Shown: in pieces, positions 8,433 through 16,534 of the stretch
Layout of the letters: each line of letters begins with the position of its first letter
How positions within the stretch are numbered: the stretch's first letter is position 1
DNA from: CAZLGO01 sp964559295
GTDB lineage: Archaea; Methanobacteriota; Methanobacteria; Methanobacteriales; Methanobacteriaceae
Length of the DNA: 20,992 nucleotides
Assembly: GCA_964559295.1 (NCBI GenBank)
Contig: CAZLGO010000025.1
Span: 1-20,992, forward strand
Direction of reading: 5' to 3'
Position numbers and translations under genes: made by a program
Notes under the pieces: model-generated
What the model was told of the DNA's origin: nothing
Database searches by the model: none
Seen by the model: the letters and a program-made list of their open reading frames with translations, nothing else

Positions 8433-8668
8433 GATTTGTCACCTTCTGTGAGATCTATCATTCTTTCAACCATCATTTCACAAAAAAGAATATCATCTAC
8501 CGTTGCAAGAGCTGTTCTCAGAGAATCTGCCTTTAATTTACAAACAAGGCTTTTATCTTCAACATAAGATCTTATAAAATCTGTGTTATCAGGTCGCAGA
8601 GATTTTAAAGCTAAATTAGCATAGGATTTTTTTGTGTATTTAAAGATAATCTTTGCCTTTATATCCAT
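8429..8668 (-). CDS. pcc1: KEOPS complex subunit Pcc1
   Basis: A small dimerisation subunit of KEOPS, which makes the universal t6A modification at position 37 of ANN-decoding tRNAs together with Kae1, Bud32 and Cgi121. The 79 residues show the family pattern: an N-terminal beta strand (DIKAKIIFKY), ALKSLRPDNTDFI with the conserved PDN, and SLRTALATVDDILFCE, the helix used in dimerisation. Size matches the family (about 75-90 residues). It begins 9 bases after cooC and overlaps serS by 4 bases, so it is the middle gene of an operon. Pairing a tRNA modification subunit with a tRNA synthetase is coherent. No other KEOPS gene is in the window. Confidence 0.85.
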   Translation of the reverse strand: MDIKAKIIFKYTKKSYANLALKSLRPDNTDFIRSYVEDKSLVCKLKADSLRTALATVDDILFCEMMVERMIDLTEGDKS

Positions 8669-8677
8669 GTTTTTATT

Positions 8678-9454
8678 TCATAGATTATTGCATAAAAGAT
8701 TTTCTGCAATTTTTTTGATTGATTTTAATGCTTCTGAATTTGGATAACTTAAAAGAGGTTTTCCTTCCATATCAGCCTTCGAAACAAAATCGTCTTTTGG
8801 GATTGTTCCCATTACCTCAAGACTCCCATGCAGTTTTTCTCTTACAAACTCCTCCTCATTTTTAGATACCTTATTTATCACACAGACGATTTTTTTGATA
8901 CCAATGTCATATGCAAGTTTTTTTATTCTTTTTGCAGTTTCAATGGATTTAAGGCTTGGCTCAACAACCACAATCATAACATCCACGCTTTCTGCGGTCT
9001 TTCTTCCAAGATGTTCTATACCAGCTTCCATATCCAGTATGATGATCTCATCTCTTTTGAGTATTATATGCTGCAAAAGAGCCTTTAAAAACACGGATGA
9101 TGGACAAACGCATCCTTCTCCGCCTCTATCAATAGTACCCATAACCAAAAGCTTTAGCTTGCCTTCATCATCATATTTTATGCATAGGGATTCGGGAAGA
9201 TCATCTATTTTAGGATTTAATTTGAAGATTTCTCCAAAGGAAGCTCCAGTTTCTGCACCAGTTCGCTTTTTTATCAACTTTCGCATCTTGGATATTGGAG
9301 TTGGGTTTTCATGGATTCCTAAACTTGATGAAAGATTTGTATCTGGGTCTGCATCTATTGCAAATACTTTATAATCTCTTGACAGGATACATGCTAAAGC
9401 TCCAGCAAGGGTTGTTTTTCCAACTCCTCCCTTTCCAGTTATTGCAATTTTCAT
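8678..9454 (-). CDS. cooC: CooC-type nickel-insertion ATPase (MinD/ParA family)
   Basis: A dimeric P-loop ATPase of 258 residues; the family loads nickel into carbon monoxide dehydrogenase (CODH/acetyl-CoA synthase in methanogens). Seen: the deviant Walker A GKGGVGKTT (7-15), the switch region IDADPDTNLSSSLG (33-46), the Cys-X-Cys pair GCVCP (Cys115, Cys117) that binds nickel or zinc at the dimer interface in characterised CooC, and Walker B IIILDMEAGIEHLGR (137-151). The CXC and the EAGIEHLGR stretch separate it from MinD and NifH. It is first in the cooC-pcc1-serS operon, with a GGTGAG ribosome site. No CODH gene is nearby, so the client is not shown; a different nickel enzyme is possible. 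Confidence 0.88.
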   Translation of the reverse strand: MKIAITGKGGVGKTTLAGALACILSRDYKVFAIDADPDTNLSSSLGIHENPTPISKMRKLIKKRTGAETGASFGEIFKLNPKIDDLPESLCIKYDDEGKLKLLVMGTIDRGGEGCVCPSSVFLKALLQHIILKRDEIIILDMEAGIEHLGRKTAESVDVMIVVVEPSLKSIETAKRIKKLAYDIGIKKIVCVINKVSKNEEEFVREKLHGSLEVMGTIPKDDFVSKADMEGKPLLSYPNSEALKSIKKIAENLLCNNL

Positions 9455-9558
9455 TATCTCACCAAGTTTTTATATGAGAAGAAGGTTTATTAAAGATATA
9501 AACATAACTTTTTTAAAAGGAAATATCATGATTAAAGATTTTCATAAGGAGGATTACC
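9455..9558. promoter_or_regulatory. Divergent promoter region between cooC and rpl10e
   Basis: The 104-base gap separates two divergent operons. A shared AT motif, GATATAAAC (about 9496-9503), works as a TATA box on the plus strand, giving a leader of about 30 bases that includes AAGGAGG (9546-9552) before rpl10e. Its reverse complement TTTATATC could serve cooC, with a leader of about 16 bases carrying GGTGAG. A second element, TTTTTATATG (9467-9475), is too close to the cooC start to be its TATA box unless transcripts are internal. Confidence 0.5.
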
Positions 9559-10077
9559 ATGGTTAAAAAGCCAGCTAGAATTTATAGGGTACCAAAAGGA
9601 CCTTCGTACACAAGAAAAGAATACATAAGAAGAATTCCAGGTTTAAGGATAACCCAATATGATATGGGAAATATTTCAGGAGAATTTGATTTAACAATAA
9701 GTCTGGCTGCAAAAGCACCTGCGCAGATAAAGCATAATGCACTTGAGGCAGCTCGTGTGGCTTCAAATAGATACTTGCAGAGAAAAACTGGAAGGGCAGG
9801 CTATCACCTTAAGATAAGGGTATATCCTCATCATATCATAAGGGAAAACCCAATGGCAACAGGTGCTGGTGCAGATAGGGTTCAAGATGGTATGAGAAAG
9901 GCCTTCGGAAAGCCTATAGGTGCAGTTGCAAGAGTAAAAGCAAATCAAAGGATCTTAACGGTTAGGACAAATAAGAGAAACTTTAAGCATACCAAAGAAG
10001 CTCTAAGAAGGGCTGCCATGAAATTTCCCATCCCATGTAGTATCGTGATTGATAAAGGAGAAGAATTAATAAAATAG
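9559..10077 (+). CDS. rpl10e: Large ribosomal subunit protein uL16 (L10e)
   Basis: A universal 50S protein next to the A-site/central protuberance that contacts tRNA. The 172-residue sequence has the archaeal/eukaryal L10e hallmarks: KKPARIYRVPKGPSYTRKEY at the N terminus, IPGLRITQYDMGN, the basic HLKIRVYPHHIIREN, and the TGAGADRVQDGMRKAFGKP loop segment. Length and composition are normal. The start is fixed by a near-perfect AAGGAGG at 9546-9552. It leads a tightly spaced plus-strand run; ppsA starts 8 bases after it, so PEP synthase may be transcribed from the ribosomal protein promoter. Confidence 0.97.
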   Translation: MVKKPARIYRVPKGPSYTRKEYIRRIPGLRITQYDMGNISGEFDLTISLAAKAPAQIKHNALEAARVASNRYLQRKTGRAGYHLKIRVYPHHIIRENPMATGAGADRVQDGMRKAFGKPIGAVARVKANQRILTVRTNKRNFKHTKEALRRAAMKFPIPCSIVIDKGEELIK

Positions 10078-10085
10078 GTGTTTTT

Positions 10086-12365
10086 ATGAAGCACGTTGTT
10101 TTTTTTGAAGAACTTAAAAAAGAGGACGTTGCAATTGCAGGTGGTAAGGGTGCAAATCTTGGAGAGTTAACAAGAGCTGGACTTCCTGTTCCACCTGGTT
10201 TTGTAATCACAGCAGCAGTCTATGATAACTTCATAAAGGAGACTGGAATATTTGATGAAATAATGGACATTCTCGATGATACAGACATTGATGACACAAA
10301 AGCACTTGCCGAAGCTTCTGATAAGATAAAAAAGATGATCATGGATACCGAGATGTCTGATGAGATAAGAACAACGATAATAGAGGCTTACAATGCATTA
10401 TGTAATATAACAGGAAAAGAGGAGGAGTTTGTAGCTGTAAGATCATCTGCTACTGCCGAAGATCTACCTGAAGCCTCATTTGCGGGACAACAGGATACAT
10501 ATCTTAACATCAAAGGTGCAGAGGAGCTTGTATGGAATGTTAAAAAATGCTGGGCATCTTTGTTTGGATCCCGTGCAATATTTTACAGAGAAAAACAGGG
10601 ATTTGAACATTCGAAGGTTCACATAGCTGTAGTTGTTCAGAAGATGGTTGATGCCGAAAAAGCTGGAGTAATGTTTACAGCGCACCCCTCAACTGGTGAA
10701 GAGCGGATATTAATCGAAGCTGCATGGGGATTAGGAGAAGCAGTGGTATCAGGCGCGGTCACACCAGATGCTTATTGGATAGATAAAAAAACCGGCGAGC
10801 TTTTAGAGTTTGAGGTAAATGAAAAAAGCATAATGTTTTCTAAAGATGAATCCGGAAAAACTGTAAAGGTGGAAGTTCCAGAGAACATGAAAAATAAAAG
10901 GGTACTGAGTGATGATGAAATTAAAAAACTTGCAGAACTTGGAGAGAAGATTCATGAGCATTACAAATTCCCACAAGACATTGAGTGGGCAATAGAGGAT
11001 GGGCAAGTTTACATGTTACAATCAAGACCAATAACAACACTTATTACGATACCTGAAGAAGTAGTAGAGGAAGAGGAAAGAATAGAATTAACAAGAGGAC
11101 TTGGTGCAAGTCCTGGTACGGCAGCAGGCGCTGTAAAGATCATAAAAAGCATCGATGAGCTCGACAAAGTGGAGTTGGGCGACATATTGGTTACAACTAT
11201 GACAACACCAGATATGGTCCCTGCAATGAAAAGAGCTGCTGGAATAATAACAGACGAAGGTGGAATAACCTGTCATGCGGCTATAGTATCAAGAGAACTT
11301 GGAACCCCTTGTGTTGTTGGAACAGGTGATGCAACAAAGGTTTTAGATGATAATATGACTGTAACGTTAAGTGGAGATAAAGGAATCGTTTACAAAGGGG
11401 AACTTAAAAAAATGGAGAAAATTGAAGTTGAAGAAAAACCTACCATGATTCAGCCATCTATTCTAACTGTTACAGAAGTTAAAGTAAATGTTAGCATGCC
11501 AGAAGCAGCTAAAAAGGCTGCTGATACTGGTGCTGATGGTGTTGGACTTCTGCGAACCGAACACATGATCTTGGGGCTTGGTGTGCATCCTAAAAAATTC
11601 ATAGAAGAGGACAGGGAAGATGAGCTCATTAAAGCCCTTGTGGAAAATATACTAAAGGTTGCAGATGCATTTTATCCAAAATCAGTTTGGTATAGAACCT
11701 TAGATGCCCCAACAGACGAGTTTAGATCGCTTAAAGGTGGAGAAGACGAACCATATGAACACAACCCTATGTTGGGTTGGAGAGGCATAAGGCGAGAGTT
11801 AGATGAACCAGAATTCCTAAAGGCTGAGTTTAAAGCCATAAAAAAACTCCATGATCAGGGATATACCAACATCGGGATAATGATACCGCTGGTACAGCAT
11901 CCTGATGAACTCAAGATGGCTAAAAAAATAGCAGAGGAAGTTGGACTAAATCCACAGGAGGAGATAGAGTTTGGGATCATGGTTGAAACCCCTGCAGCAG
12001 CCCTTGTAATTGAGGATTTCATAGAAGAAGGAATCGACTTTGCAAGCTTTGGAACAAACGATTTGACACAATACACACTTGCAATTGACAGAAACAATGA
12101 AAATGTCGCTGATTTATACACAGAAGGACATCCGGCGGTACTAAAACTTATAGAACGCGTTATAAAAAAATGTAACAAAGCCGGAGTCAAAACAAGTATC
12201 TGTGGACAGGCAGGAAGCATTCCATACATTGTGGAGCGACTTGTAGAGCTTGGAATTGACAGCATATCAGCAAATATTGATGCGGTTCCAACAATAAGAG
12301 AAGTGGTAGCAAAGGTTGAAAAGAAACTGGTTTTAAAGGCTGCAAGAAATCTTATACAGGACTAA
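10086..12365 (+). CDS. ppsA: Phosphoenolpyruvate synthase
   Basis: Makes PEP, AMP and phosphate from pyruvate, ATP and water, the entry to gluconeogenesis in autotrophic archaea. The 759 residues carry all three parts: an N-terminal ATP-grasp nucleotide domain (1-320; GGKGANLGEL, VRSSATAEDLPEASFAG), the swivelling phosphohistidine domain (350-435; GGITCHAAIVSRELGTPCVVG with His397 as phospho-carrier), and the C-terminal PEP/pyruvate barrel (460-750; LLRTEHM, GIMVETPAA, SFGTNDLTQY, and SICGQAGS with catalytic Cys706). The length and the lack of a phosphate-type insert favour PEP synthase over pyruvate phosphate dikinase (about 880 residues). A GGTG site lies about 8 bases before the ATG. It follows rpl10e by 8 bases and precedes mfnA by 21-27 bases. 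Confidence 0.96.
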   Translation: MKHVVFFEELKKEDVAIAGGKGANLGELTRAGLPVPPGFVITAAVYDNFIKETGIFDEIMDILDDTDIDDTKALAEASDKIKKMIMDTEMSDEIRTTIIEAYNALCNITGKEEEFVAVRSSATAEDLPEASFAGQQDTYLNIKGAEELVWNVKKCWASLFGSRAIFYREKQGFEHSKVHIAVVVQKMVDAEKAGVMFTAHPSTGEERILIEAAWGLGEAVVSGAVTPDAYWIDKKTGELLEFEVNEKSIMFSKDESGKTVKVEVPENMKNKRVLSDDEIKKLAELGEKIHEHYKFPQDIEWAIEDGQVYMLQSRPITTLITIPEEVVEEEERIELTRGLGASPGTAAGAVKIIKSIDELDKVELGDILVTTMTTPDMVPAMKRAAGIITDEGGITCHAAIVSRELGTPCVVGTGDATKVLDDNMTVTLSGDKGIVYKGELKKMEKIEVEEKPTMIQPSILTVTEVKVNVSMPEAAKKAADTGADGVGLLRTEHMILGLGVHPKKFIEEDREDELIKALVENILKVADAFYPKSVWYRTLDAPTDEFRSLKGGEDEPYEHNPMLGWRGIRRELDEPEFLKAEFKAIKKLHDQGYTNIGIMIPLVQHPDELKMAKKIAEEVGLNPQEEIEFGIMVETPAAALVIEDFIEEGIDFASFGTNDLTQYTLAIDRNNENVADLYTEGHPAVLKLIERVIKKCNKAGVKTSICGQAGSIPYIVERLVELGIDSISANIDAVPTIREVVAKVEKKLVLKAARNLIQD

Positions 12366-12392
12366 TTTATTTTTATTTTTCAAGGGATGAAA

Positions 12393-13544
12393 ATGGACAA
12401 AAAGGGAATGCCAAGGCATGAAGTATTCAAAAAACTTAAAGAGTTTCAGAAAAAAGATTTAACTCATGCATCTGGCAGGATATTAGGATCAATGTGCACT
12501 TGTCCCCATGAGGTTGGAAGATCTGCATTTTCTATGTTTTTGGAGTCGAATCTTGGGGATCCTGGTCTCTTTAAGGGTACCAAGACGATGGAGGATGAAG
12601 TTATAAGGATGTTGGGGCGTCTTCTTGGATCAGAAGATGTATTTGGACACATAATAACAGGTGGAACGGAAGCAAATATAATGGCAATGAGAGCTGCCCG
12701 AAATTCCATCAAAATAAAAAATCCTGAGATAATTGTACCAAAATCAGCTCATTTTTCTTTTAAGAAAGCTGCTGATATTTTGTGTTTGAAACTTAAAGAA
12801 GCAGAGCTTGATGAGGATTATCGTGTAGATCCTGTTGAGGTGGAAGAACTTATATCAGATAAAACCATTGCAATAGTTGGTATTGCTGGAACAACAGAGC
12901 TTGGGAAAATAGATCCAATTGATAAGCTTTCAGAGATTTGTTTGGACAATGATATTTATCTTCATGTCGATGCCGCATTTGGTGGATTTTCAATTCCATT
13001 TTTAAATGATATAGGCTATAATCTTCCTAAATTTGGTTTTGAACTTGATGGAGTCTGTTCTATAACAATAGATCCACATAAAATGGGATTAGCACCCATT
13101 CCAACAGGCGGTATTTTATTTAGAGAAAAAAAATATCTTGATAATATAAGTATCGAAACGCCTTACCTCACAGAAAAAAAGCAGTCTACAATTGTTGGTA
13201 CAAGAACGGGTGCATCTGCTGCTGCAACATGGGCTTTGATGCAATATCTTGGAATAGAAGGTTATACAAAGATCGCAAAAAAGTGCATGGAGCTTACAGA
13301 ATTTTTAGCTGAAGGTATCAAAGAAGCAGATTTTGAGTTAGTTACAGAGCCTCAACTAAACATTCTTGCCTTTAGATCTGATAAGATGACTGTTGAAGAT
13401 ACCCTAAATAGGCTGGAGGAGAGAGGCTGGGCTGTTTCTTTATGTTCCTATCCAAAAGCCATAAGAATCGTTGTTATGCCTCATATAAAAATAAAACATG
13501 TTGAGAAGTTTTTAGATGATCTTAAGACGATCCACAAAGGGTGA
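12393..13544 (+). CDS. mfnA: L-tyrosine decarboxylase for methanofuran synthesis
   Basis: A PLP enzyme making tyramine from tyrosine, the first step of methanofuran synthesis in methanogens; related archaeal enzymes decarboxylate aspartate to beta-alanine for coenzyme A, and a dual role is possible. Group II decarboxylase motifs are intact: ESNLGDPGLFKGTK, TGGTEANIMAMR, HFSFKKAADIL, GIAGTTELGKID, HVDAAFGG (PLP aspartate) and SITIDPHKMG with the Schiff-base lysine. The reading frame also has an ATG at 12387, but the AAGGG site at 12382-12386 abuts that codon and stands about 6 bases before the ATG at 12393, so the latter (383 residues) is preferred. The sequence closely follows the Methanocaldococcus MfnA pattern through to VMPHIK near the end. 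It lies in the ppsA-mfnA-PHI run. Confidence 0.93.
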   Translation: MDKKGMPRHEVFKKLKEFQKKDLTHASGRILGSMCTCPHEVGRSAFSMFLESNLGDPGLFKGTKTMEDEVIRMLGRLLGSEDVFGHIITGGTEANIMAMRAARNSIKIKNPEIIVPKSAHFSFKKAADILCLKLKEAELDEDYRVDPVEVEELISDKTIAIVGIAGTTELGKIDPIDKLSEICLDNDIYLHVDAAFGGFSIPFLNDIGYNLPKFGFELDGVCSITIDPHKMGLAPIPTGGILFREKKYLDNISIETPYLTEKKQSTIVGTRTGASAAATWALMQYLGIEGYTKIAKKCMELTEFLAEGIKEADFELVTEPQLNILAFRSDKMTVEDTLNRLEERGWAVSLCSYPKAIRIVVMPHIKIKHVEKFLDDLKTIHKG

Positions 13545-13548
13545 AATT

Positions 13549-14241
13549 GTGGAAGAAGATATTAAAATAATAAAAGAGACCATTAATGCTATAAGGGACC
13601 ATGCCATGGAAGTTTCAGGAAGTTTAGAACTCAATGAAGAGAATATAAGCGCTTTTGTTGAAAAAATAATAAAAACCGTAAATTCCAACAGAAAGATATT
13701 TGTTTTTGGATCTGGAAGAAGTGGAAAGATGATCCAGGCATTTGCTCAACGCTTAATACAGTTGGAAATAGATGTATATGTTGTTGGGGAGACTATGATA
13801 CCTCTTCCAAAAAAAGAAGATCTTTTTATCCTTATGTCTAGTTCTGGCGAAACGCCAGCAGCTGTTTTTCTTGAAGAAGCTGTGAAAAAAGAGGTTGGAA
13901 GTTATGTTATAGTCATTAGCTCATCTTCTCAATCCAGACTGAGAAAAGAAGCTGATTTAACTATTAAAATTCCAGGAGGACATAAATTGAACAATAAAAA
14001 AAAGAGAGATCTCCTACCCTTTGGGACATCTTTTGAAATAGGTGCTTTGCTTTTCTTAGAGGGAGTTTTAAATGTCTTAAAAACAAGATTAGGCAGAGAT
14101 TTTAAACATATATCTCCTAATTTGGAGTGTTATGATTGCCTTCTCTGTTTATTTAGATCTGGACCCTTGAAAGGTACATATCATGAAAAGGATCAAAACA
14201 CCAATAAAAAACAAAACAATCGAAGATTTGAAGATAGGTGA
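13549..14241 (+). CDS. 6-phospho-3-hexuloisomerase with unusual C-terminal tail
   Basis: A SIS-domain isomerase interconverting arabino-hex-3-ulose-6-phosphate and fructose-6-phosphate; in archaea it works with hexulose-phosphate synthase to make ribulose-5-phosphate. Motifs: FVFGSGRSGK (51-60), AQRLIQLEIDVYVVGET, SSSGET (97-102) and LLPFGTSFE. The core ends at about residue 193 with PNLE, matching the ANLE-type end of known enzymes. A further 37 residues follow, including CYDCLLC (Cys194, 197, 200) and a basic, low-complexity end, and this part overlaps fumB by 59 bases. The frame opens with an ATG at 13516 inside mfnA, but AAAGGGTG followed by GTG at 13549 gives a better start and 230 residues. 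The extended tail may mean a lost stop codon. The synthase partner is not in the window. Confidence 0.88.
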   Translation: MEEDIKIIKETINAIRDHAMEVSGSLELNEENISAFVEKIIKTVNSNRKIFVFGSGRSGKMIQAFAQRLIQLEIDVYVVGETMIPLPKKEDLFILMSSSGETPAAVFLEEAVKKEVGSYVIVISSSSQSRLRKEADLTIKIPGGHKLNNKKKRDLLPFGTSFEIGALLFLEGVLNVLKTRLGRDFKHISPNLECYDCLLCLFRSGPLKGTYHEKDQNTNKKQNNRRFEDR

Positions 14242-14677
14242 CAGGGTTTCAATACATGGTAGGATTCTAACAGGAAGGGACGCTTCACTTCCAAAACTTG
14301 TTAGGGCAATCAAGGAAGGAAAAAGGACTGTGGACCTTAAAGGATCCGTTATAATGCATACAGCTGTCAGTGATGCAGGTATAGCACCAACAACAAGTAA
14401 CAAAGAAGAAATTGAAGGAAGCATCCCTTATCTTGCAAAATTTGGGGTTAAGATTCACATAGGAAAGGGAGCTCTAAGCAAGGATACAATTGAAGCCCTG
14501 AATAGGGAAAAATCCATTTTTTTGGTGACCCCTCCTGCAGCAGCACTTTTAACAAGCAAGATAATATCAAAAAAAGTTGTGGCTTTTGAAGAGGAGGGTA
14601 TGGAAGCTATATATGAGCTTAAAGTCGATGGAATTCCAGGGATAGTTGTGGTGGCTCATGGTGAGTCTTTGTATTAG
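14183..14677 (+). CDS. fumB: Class I fumarate hydratase, beta subunit
   Basis: The C-terminal half of the two-subunit iron-sulfur fumarase (or the related L(+)-tartrate dehydratase), which interconverts fumarate and malate. Recognised from GDRVSIHGRILTGRDASLPKL, DAGIAPTTSNKEEIE, KIHIGKGALS and the closing EAIYELKVDGIPGIVVV. At 164 residues it is slightly short for the family (about 180-200). It has an AAAGGT ribosome site about 10 bases before the ATG, inside the tail of the PHI gene. The segment after EALNREKSIF reads LVTPPAAALLTSK, a variation on the usual TGG-AAAL loop. The alpha subunit, which carries the cluster ligands, is absent from the window and must be encoded elsewhere. It ends tail to tail with upp, overlapping it by 4 bases. 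Confidence 0.87.
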   Translation: MKRIKTPIKNKTIEDLKIGDRVSIHGRILTGRDASLPKLVRAIKEGKRTVDLKGSVIMHTAVSDAGIAPTTSNKEEIEGSIPYLAKFGVKIHIGKGALSKDTIEALNREKSIFLVTPPAAALLTSKIISKKVVAFEEEGMEAIYELKVDGIPGIVVVAHGESLY

Positions 14678-15315
14678 CGTGGTATACCAAATGCTATATC
14701 ACCAGCATCTCCAAGTCCCGGGACGATATATCCGTCCCTGCTGAGCTTCCTTTCAATCGAACATGTGTAGATTTCAACTTCTGGGTGATTTTTGGATACT
14801 TTTCTTATTCCTTCCCTTGTGGAGATAACGTTGAATATTACAAGTCTTTTAGGAGTACCATGCTTTTTTATTTCACTTAGGACGGAATTCATGGTATTTC
14901 CTGTTGCAAGCATTGGATCTGCAACTATTACGATTTTGTCCTCAACATCAGGTATCTTTATATATTCTATTTTCGCACCGAAGGGAGGTTTATCCTCTCT
15001 TTCTGCACCAACGACCCCGCACCTTGCTTCTGGAAATACCTTAAGGATTCCATCAACCAGAGGAATTGCAGCCCTCAAAACGCTTACAACAACAACATCT
15101 TCCTTATTCTTTATCTTGATTCCATCTGCAATACCAAGTGGTGTTTTTACGGCTACTGTCTCTGTTTTCATAGTATTTATAAATTCGTAAGCTAGAAATT
15201 CTCCAATTTCGATCATTCCTGCCCTAAAATTGGCACGATCTATTCCATTTTTTCTTATCTCGGTAAGTTTTTCTTGTATCAGCACACCATCAATTATTTT
15301 TAACATATTTATCAC
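14674..15315 (-). CDS. upp: Uracil phosphoribosyltransferase
   Basis: Salvages uracil to UMP using PRPP. The PRPP loop is in IVIVADPMLATGNTMNSVL (128-146), and the uracil-binding C-terminal signature is GYIVPGLGDAGDIAFG (195-210). The 213-residue length is normal. The frame opens with GTG at 15315, overlapping the trm56 stop by 4 bases; an ATG three codons later (15306) has GTGAT just upstream and could be the true start (210 residues). It is last in the cbiS-cobS-trm56-upp operon and converges on fumB. De novo pyrimidine synthesis is represented by pyrC about 13 kb away. Confidence 0.94.
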   Translation of the reverse strand: MINMLKIIDGVLIQEKLTEIRKNGIDRANFRAGMIEIGEFLAYEFINTMKTETVAVKTPLGIADGIKIKNKEDVVVVSVLRAAIPLVDGILKVFPEARCGVVGAEREDKPPFGAKIEYIKIPDVEDKIVIVADPMLATGNTMNSVLSEIKKHGTPKRLVIFNVISTREGIRKVSKNHPEVEIYTCSIERKLSRDGYIVPGLGDAGDIAFGIPR

Positions 15316-15785
15316 ACAAACTCAAGATCAAGCTCCTGACCTTCAAATAAAATATGTAAGAACACAGCAAGCGCTGAAACTTCGGAGTGGGGCTGCTTAG
15401 TTATAGAAACATTCCAATCTGCCAGTTTGTAGACCTTTGTTGGAACTCTTGGACCTCCCACAACCACGAGTTTCTTCCTTGGAGAGTCTCTTATTTTGTC
15501 TATAACTTCCTGGATAGGATCTCCATACATCGTAAGATGGACAACTTCATCACCATTATTTTTCCACTCTTCCACGAAATTATCCCAATTTCTTCTATAA
15601 TCCACTTTAAATGTTCCTTTCCATCTTTTTACAACGTCCTCAACGTTTTTTATGATTTTTTTATCCTCATCTCCACTTAAAGTAATTGCAGATGCTCCAA
15701 ATGCCCTTGCTGCTAAACAAACATGTGTCGTTATTCTTGCATCCCTTCTTCTTCTGTGACCCAGTCTTAGAACGTGAACTTCCAT
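15312..15785 (-). CDS. trm56: tRNA (cytidine-56-2'-O)-methyltransferase Trm56
   Basis: Methylates the 2'-OH of C56 in the T-loop of archaeal tRNAs using SAM, stabilising the elbow. A SPOUT-fold protein recognised from LRLGHRRRRDARITTHV at the start, ARAFGA, the knot/SAM loop VVVGGPRVP (107-115) and NVSITKQPHSEVSALAVFL (125-143). At 157 residues it is on the short side (family about 160-200). An AGGT site lies before the ATG. The gene begins within cobS (19-base overlap) and its stop overlaps upp. A tRNA-modification gene inside a cobamide operon is probably just economical packing, but the overlaps enforce co-expression. Confidence 0.93.
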   Translation of the reverse strand: MEVHVLRLGHRRRRDARITTHVCLAARAFGASAITLSGDEDKKIIKNVEDVVKRWKGTFKVDYRRNWDNFVEEWKNNGDEVVHLTMYGDPIQEVIDKIRDSPRKKLVVVGGPRVPTKVYKLADWNVSITKQPHSEVSALAVFLHILFEGQELDLEFV

Positions 15786-16534
15786 GATATCATACCTGTC
15801 ATTATTATCAGCGATATCATCCTTGATATTTCATTTGCGGCTCCTAAAACATCTCCTGTTGCACTTTTAAAATTTTTGGCTGCTATTACTGCGACTGCAA
15901 TCCCTCCTATTACTCCTCCTACTATCCCGAAGATTCCAATCACCTTACATGCTAAAAAACCTAAAAAAAATGTTATAAGCAAAGAACACATCAAGAGTTT
16001 TATATTCATGGAAAGTATAAAAAATCTACCTGTACCATCAGATACAGGTTTAGAGAATGTAGAACATGTAATGAGACCTATTTTTGCTGCCATCTCTGAG
16101 ACAAACAACAAAGGAAATATAGAATTAAGTGGAAGAGAGCTTATGGCTGAAATTGTAAGGATCCCAACGATAAAAAAAGAAGATATACCTCCTGTTCCAA
16201 TCTTTGAATCTTTCATAACCTCGATCTTTCTTTTATAATCTCCATGTGCCATCACCCCATCACCAAAATCCATCAAACCGTCTAAATGATGAAAACCAGT
16301 AAAAAAAATTGCAAAACCATAAACAAATGAAGCTACAACAAGTTTGGGAAGATAAAAAGAGAGCAGAAAGCCAACACCTCCAACAAATATCCCAATAAAT
16401 CCGCCGATTACAGGCCAAAACCATGTAAATTTTGCCATCTCTTCAATGGTCGTGTGAACATTTGTGGGGATTATGGTGGAAAAGGATAAAAGACCAATTA
16501 TCCCCCTGTAGCTTTTATAATTTAACATTCTCAT
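15767..16534 (-). CDS. cobS: Adenosylcobinamide-GDP ribazoletransferase (cobalamin synthase)
   Basis: An integral membrane enzyme joining adenosylcobinamide-GDP to alpha-ribazole (or its 5'-phosphate), the last assembly step of the cobamide nucleotide loop. Seen: family start YRGIIGLLSFSTIIP, the metal-site motif HHLDGLMDFGDGVMAHG (82-98), KDSKIGTGG (108-116), the TGDVLGAANEISR signature near the C terminus, and about six hydrophobic helices. The ATG at 16534 overlaps the cbiS stop (ATGA), but GAGG is only 2 bases from it and 8 bases from the ATG at 16528, so the protein may start at residue 3. Its product or substrate phosphate is handled by the phosphatase domain of CbiS immediately upstream, a functional pair. 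Confidence 0.95.
   Translation of the reverse strand: MRMLNYKSYRGIIGLLSFSTIIPTNVHTTIEEMAKFTWFWPVIGGFIGIFVGGVGFLLSFYLPKLVVASFVYGFAIFFTGFHHLDGLMDFGDGVMAHGDYKRKIEVMKDSKIGTGGISSFFIVGILTISAISSLPLNSIFPLLFVSEMAAKIGLITCSTFSKPVSDGTGRFFILSMNIKLLMCSLLITFFLGFLACKVIGIFGIVGGVIGGIAVAVIAAKNFKSATGDVLGAANEISRMISLIIMTGMISWKFTF

Noticed and set aside
8895..9374. 159-residue plus-strand frame opposite cooC
   Set aside because: Antisense of the Walker and CXC-containing CooC gene; low-complexity serine/isoleucine composition typical of shadows.
11855..12265. 136-residue frame on the minus strand inside ppsA
   Set aside because: Serine-rich shadow of the conserved PEP-binding barrel; no ribosome site or recognisable motif.
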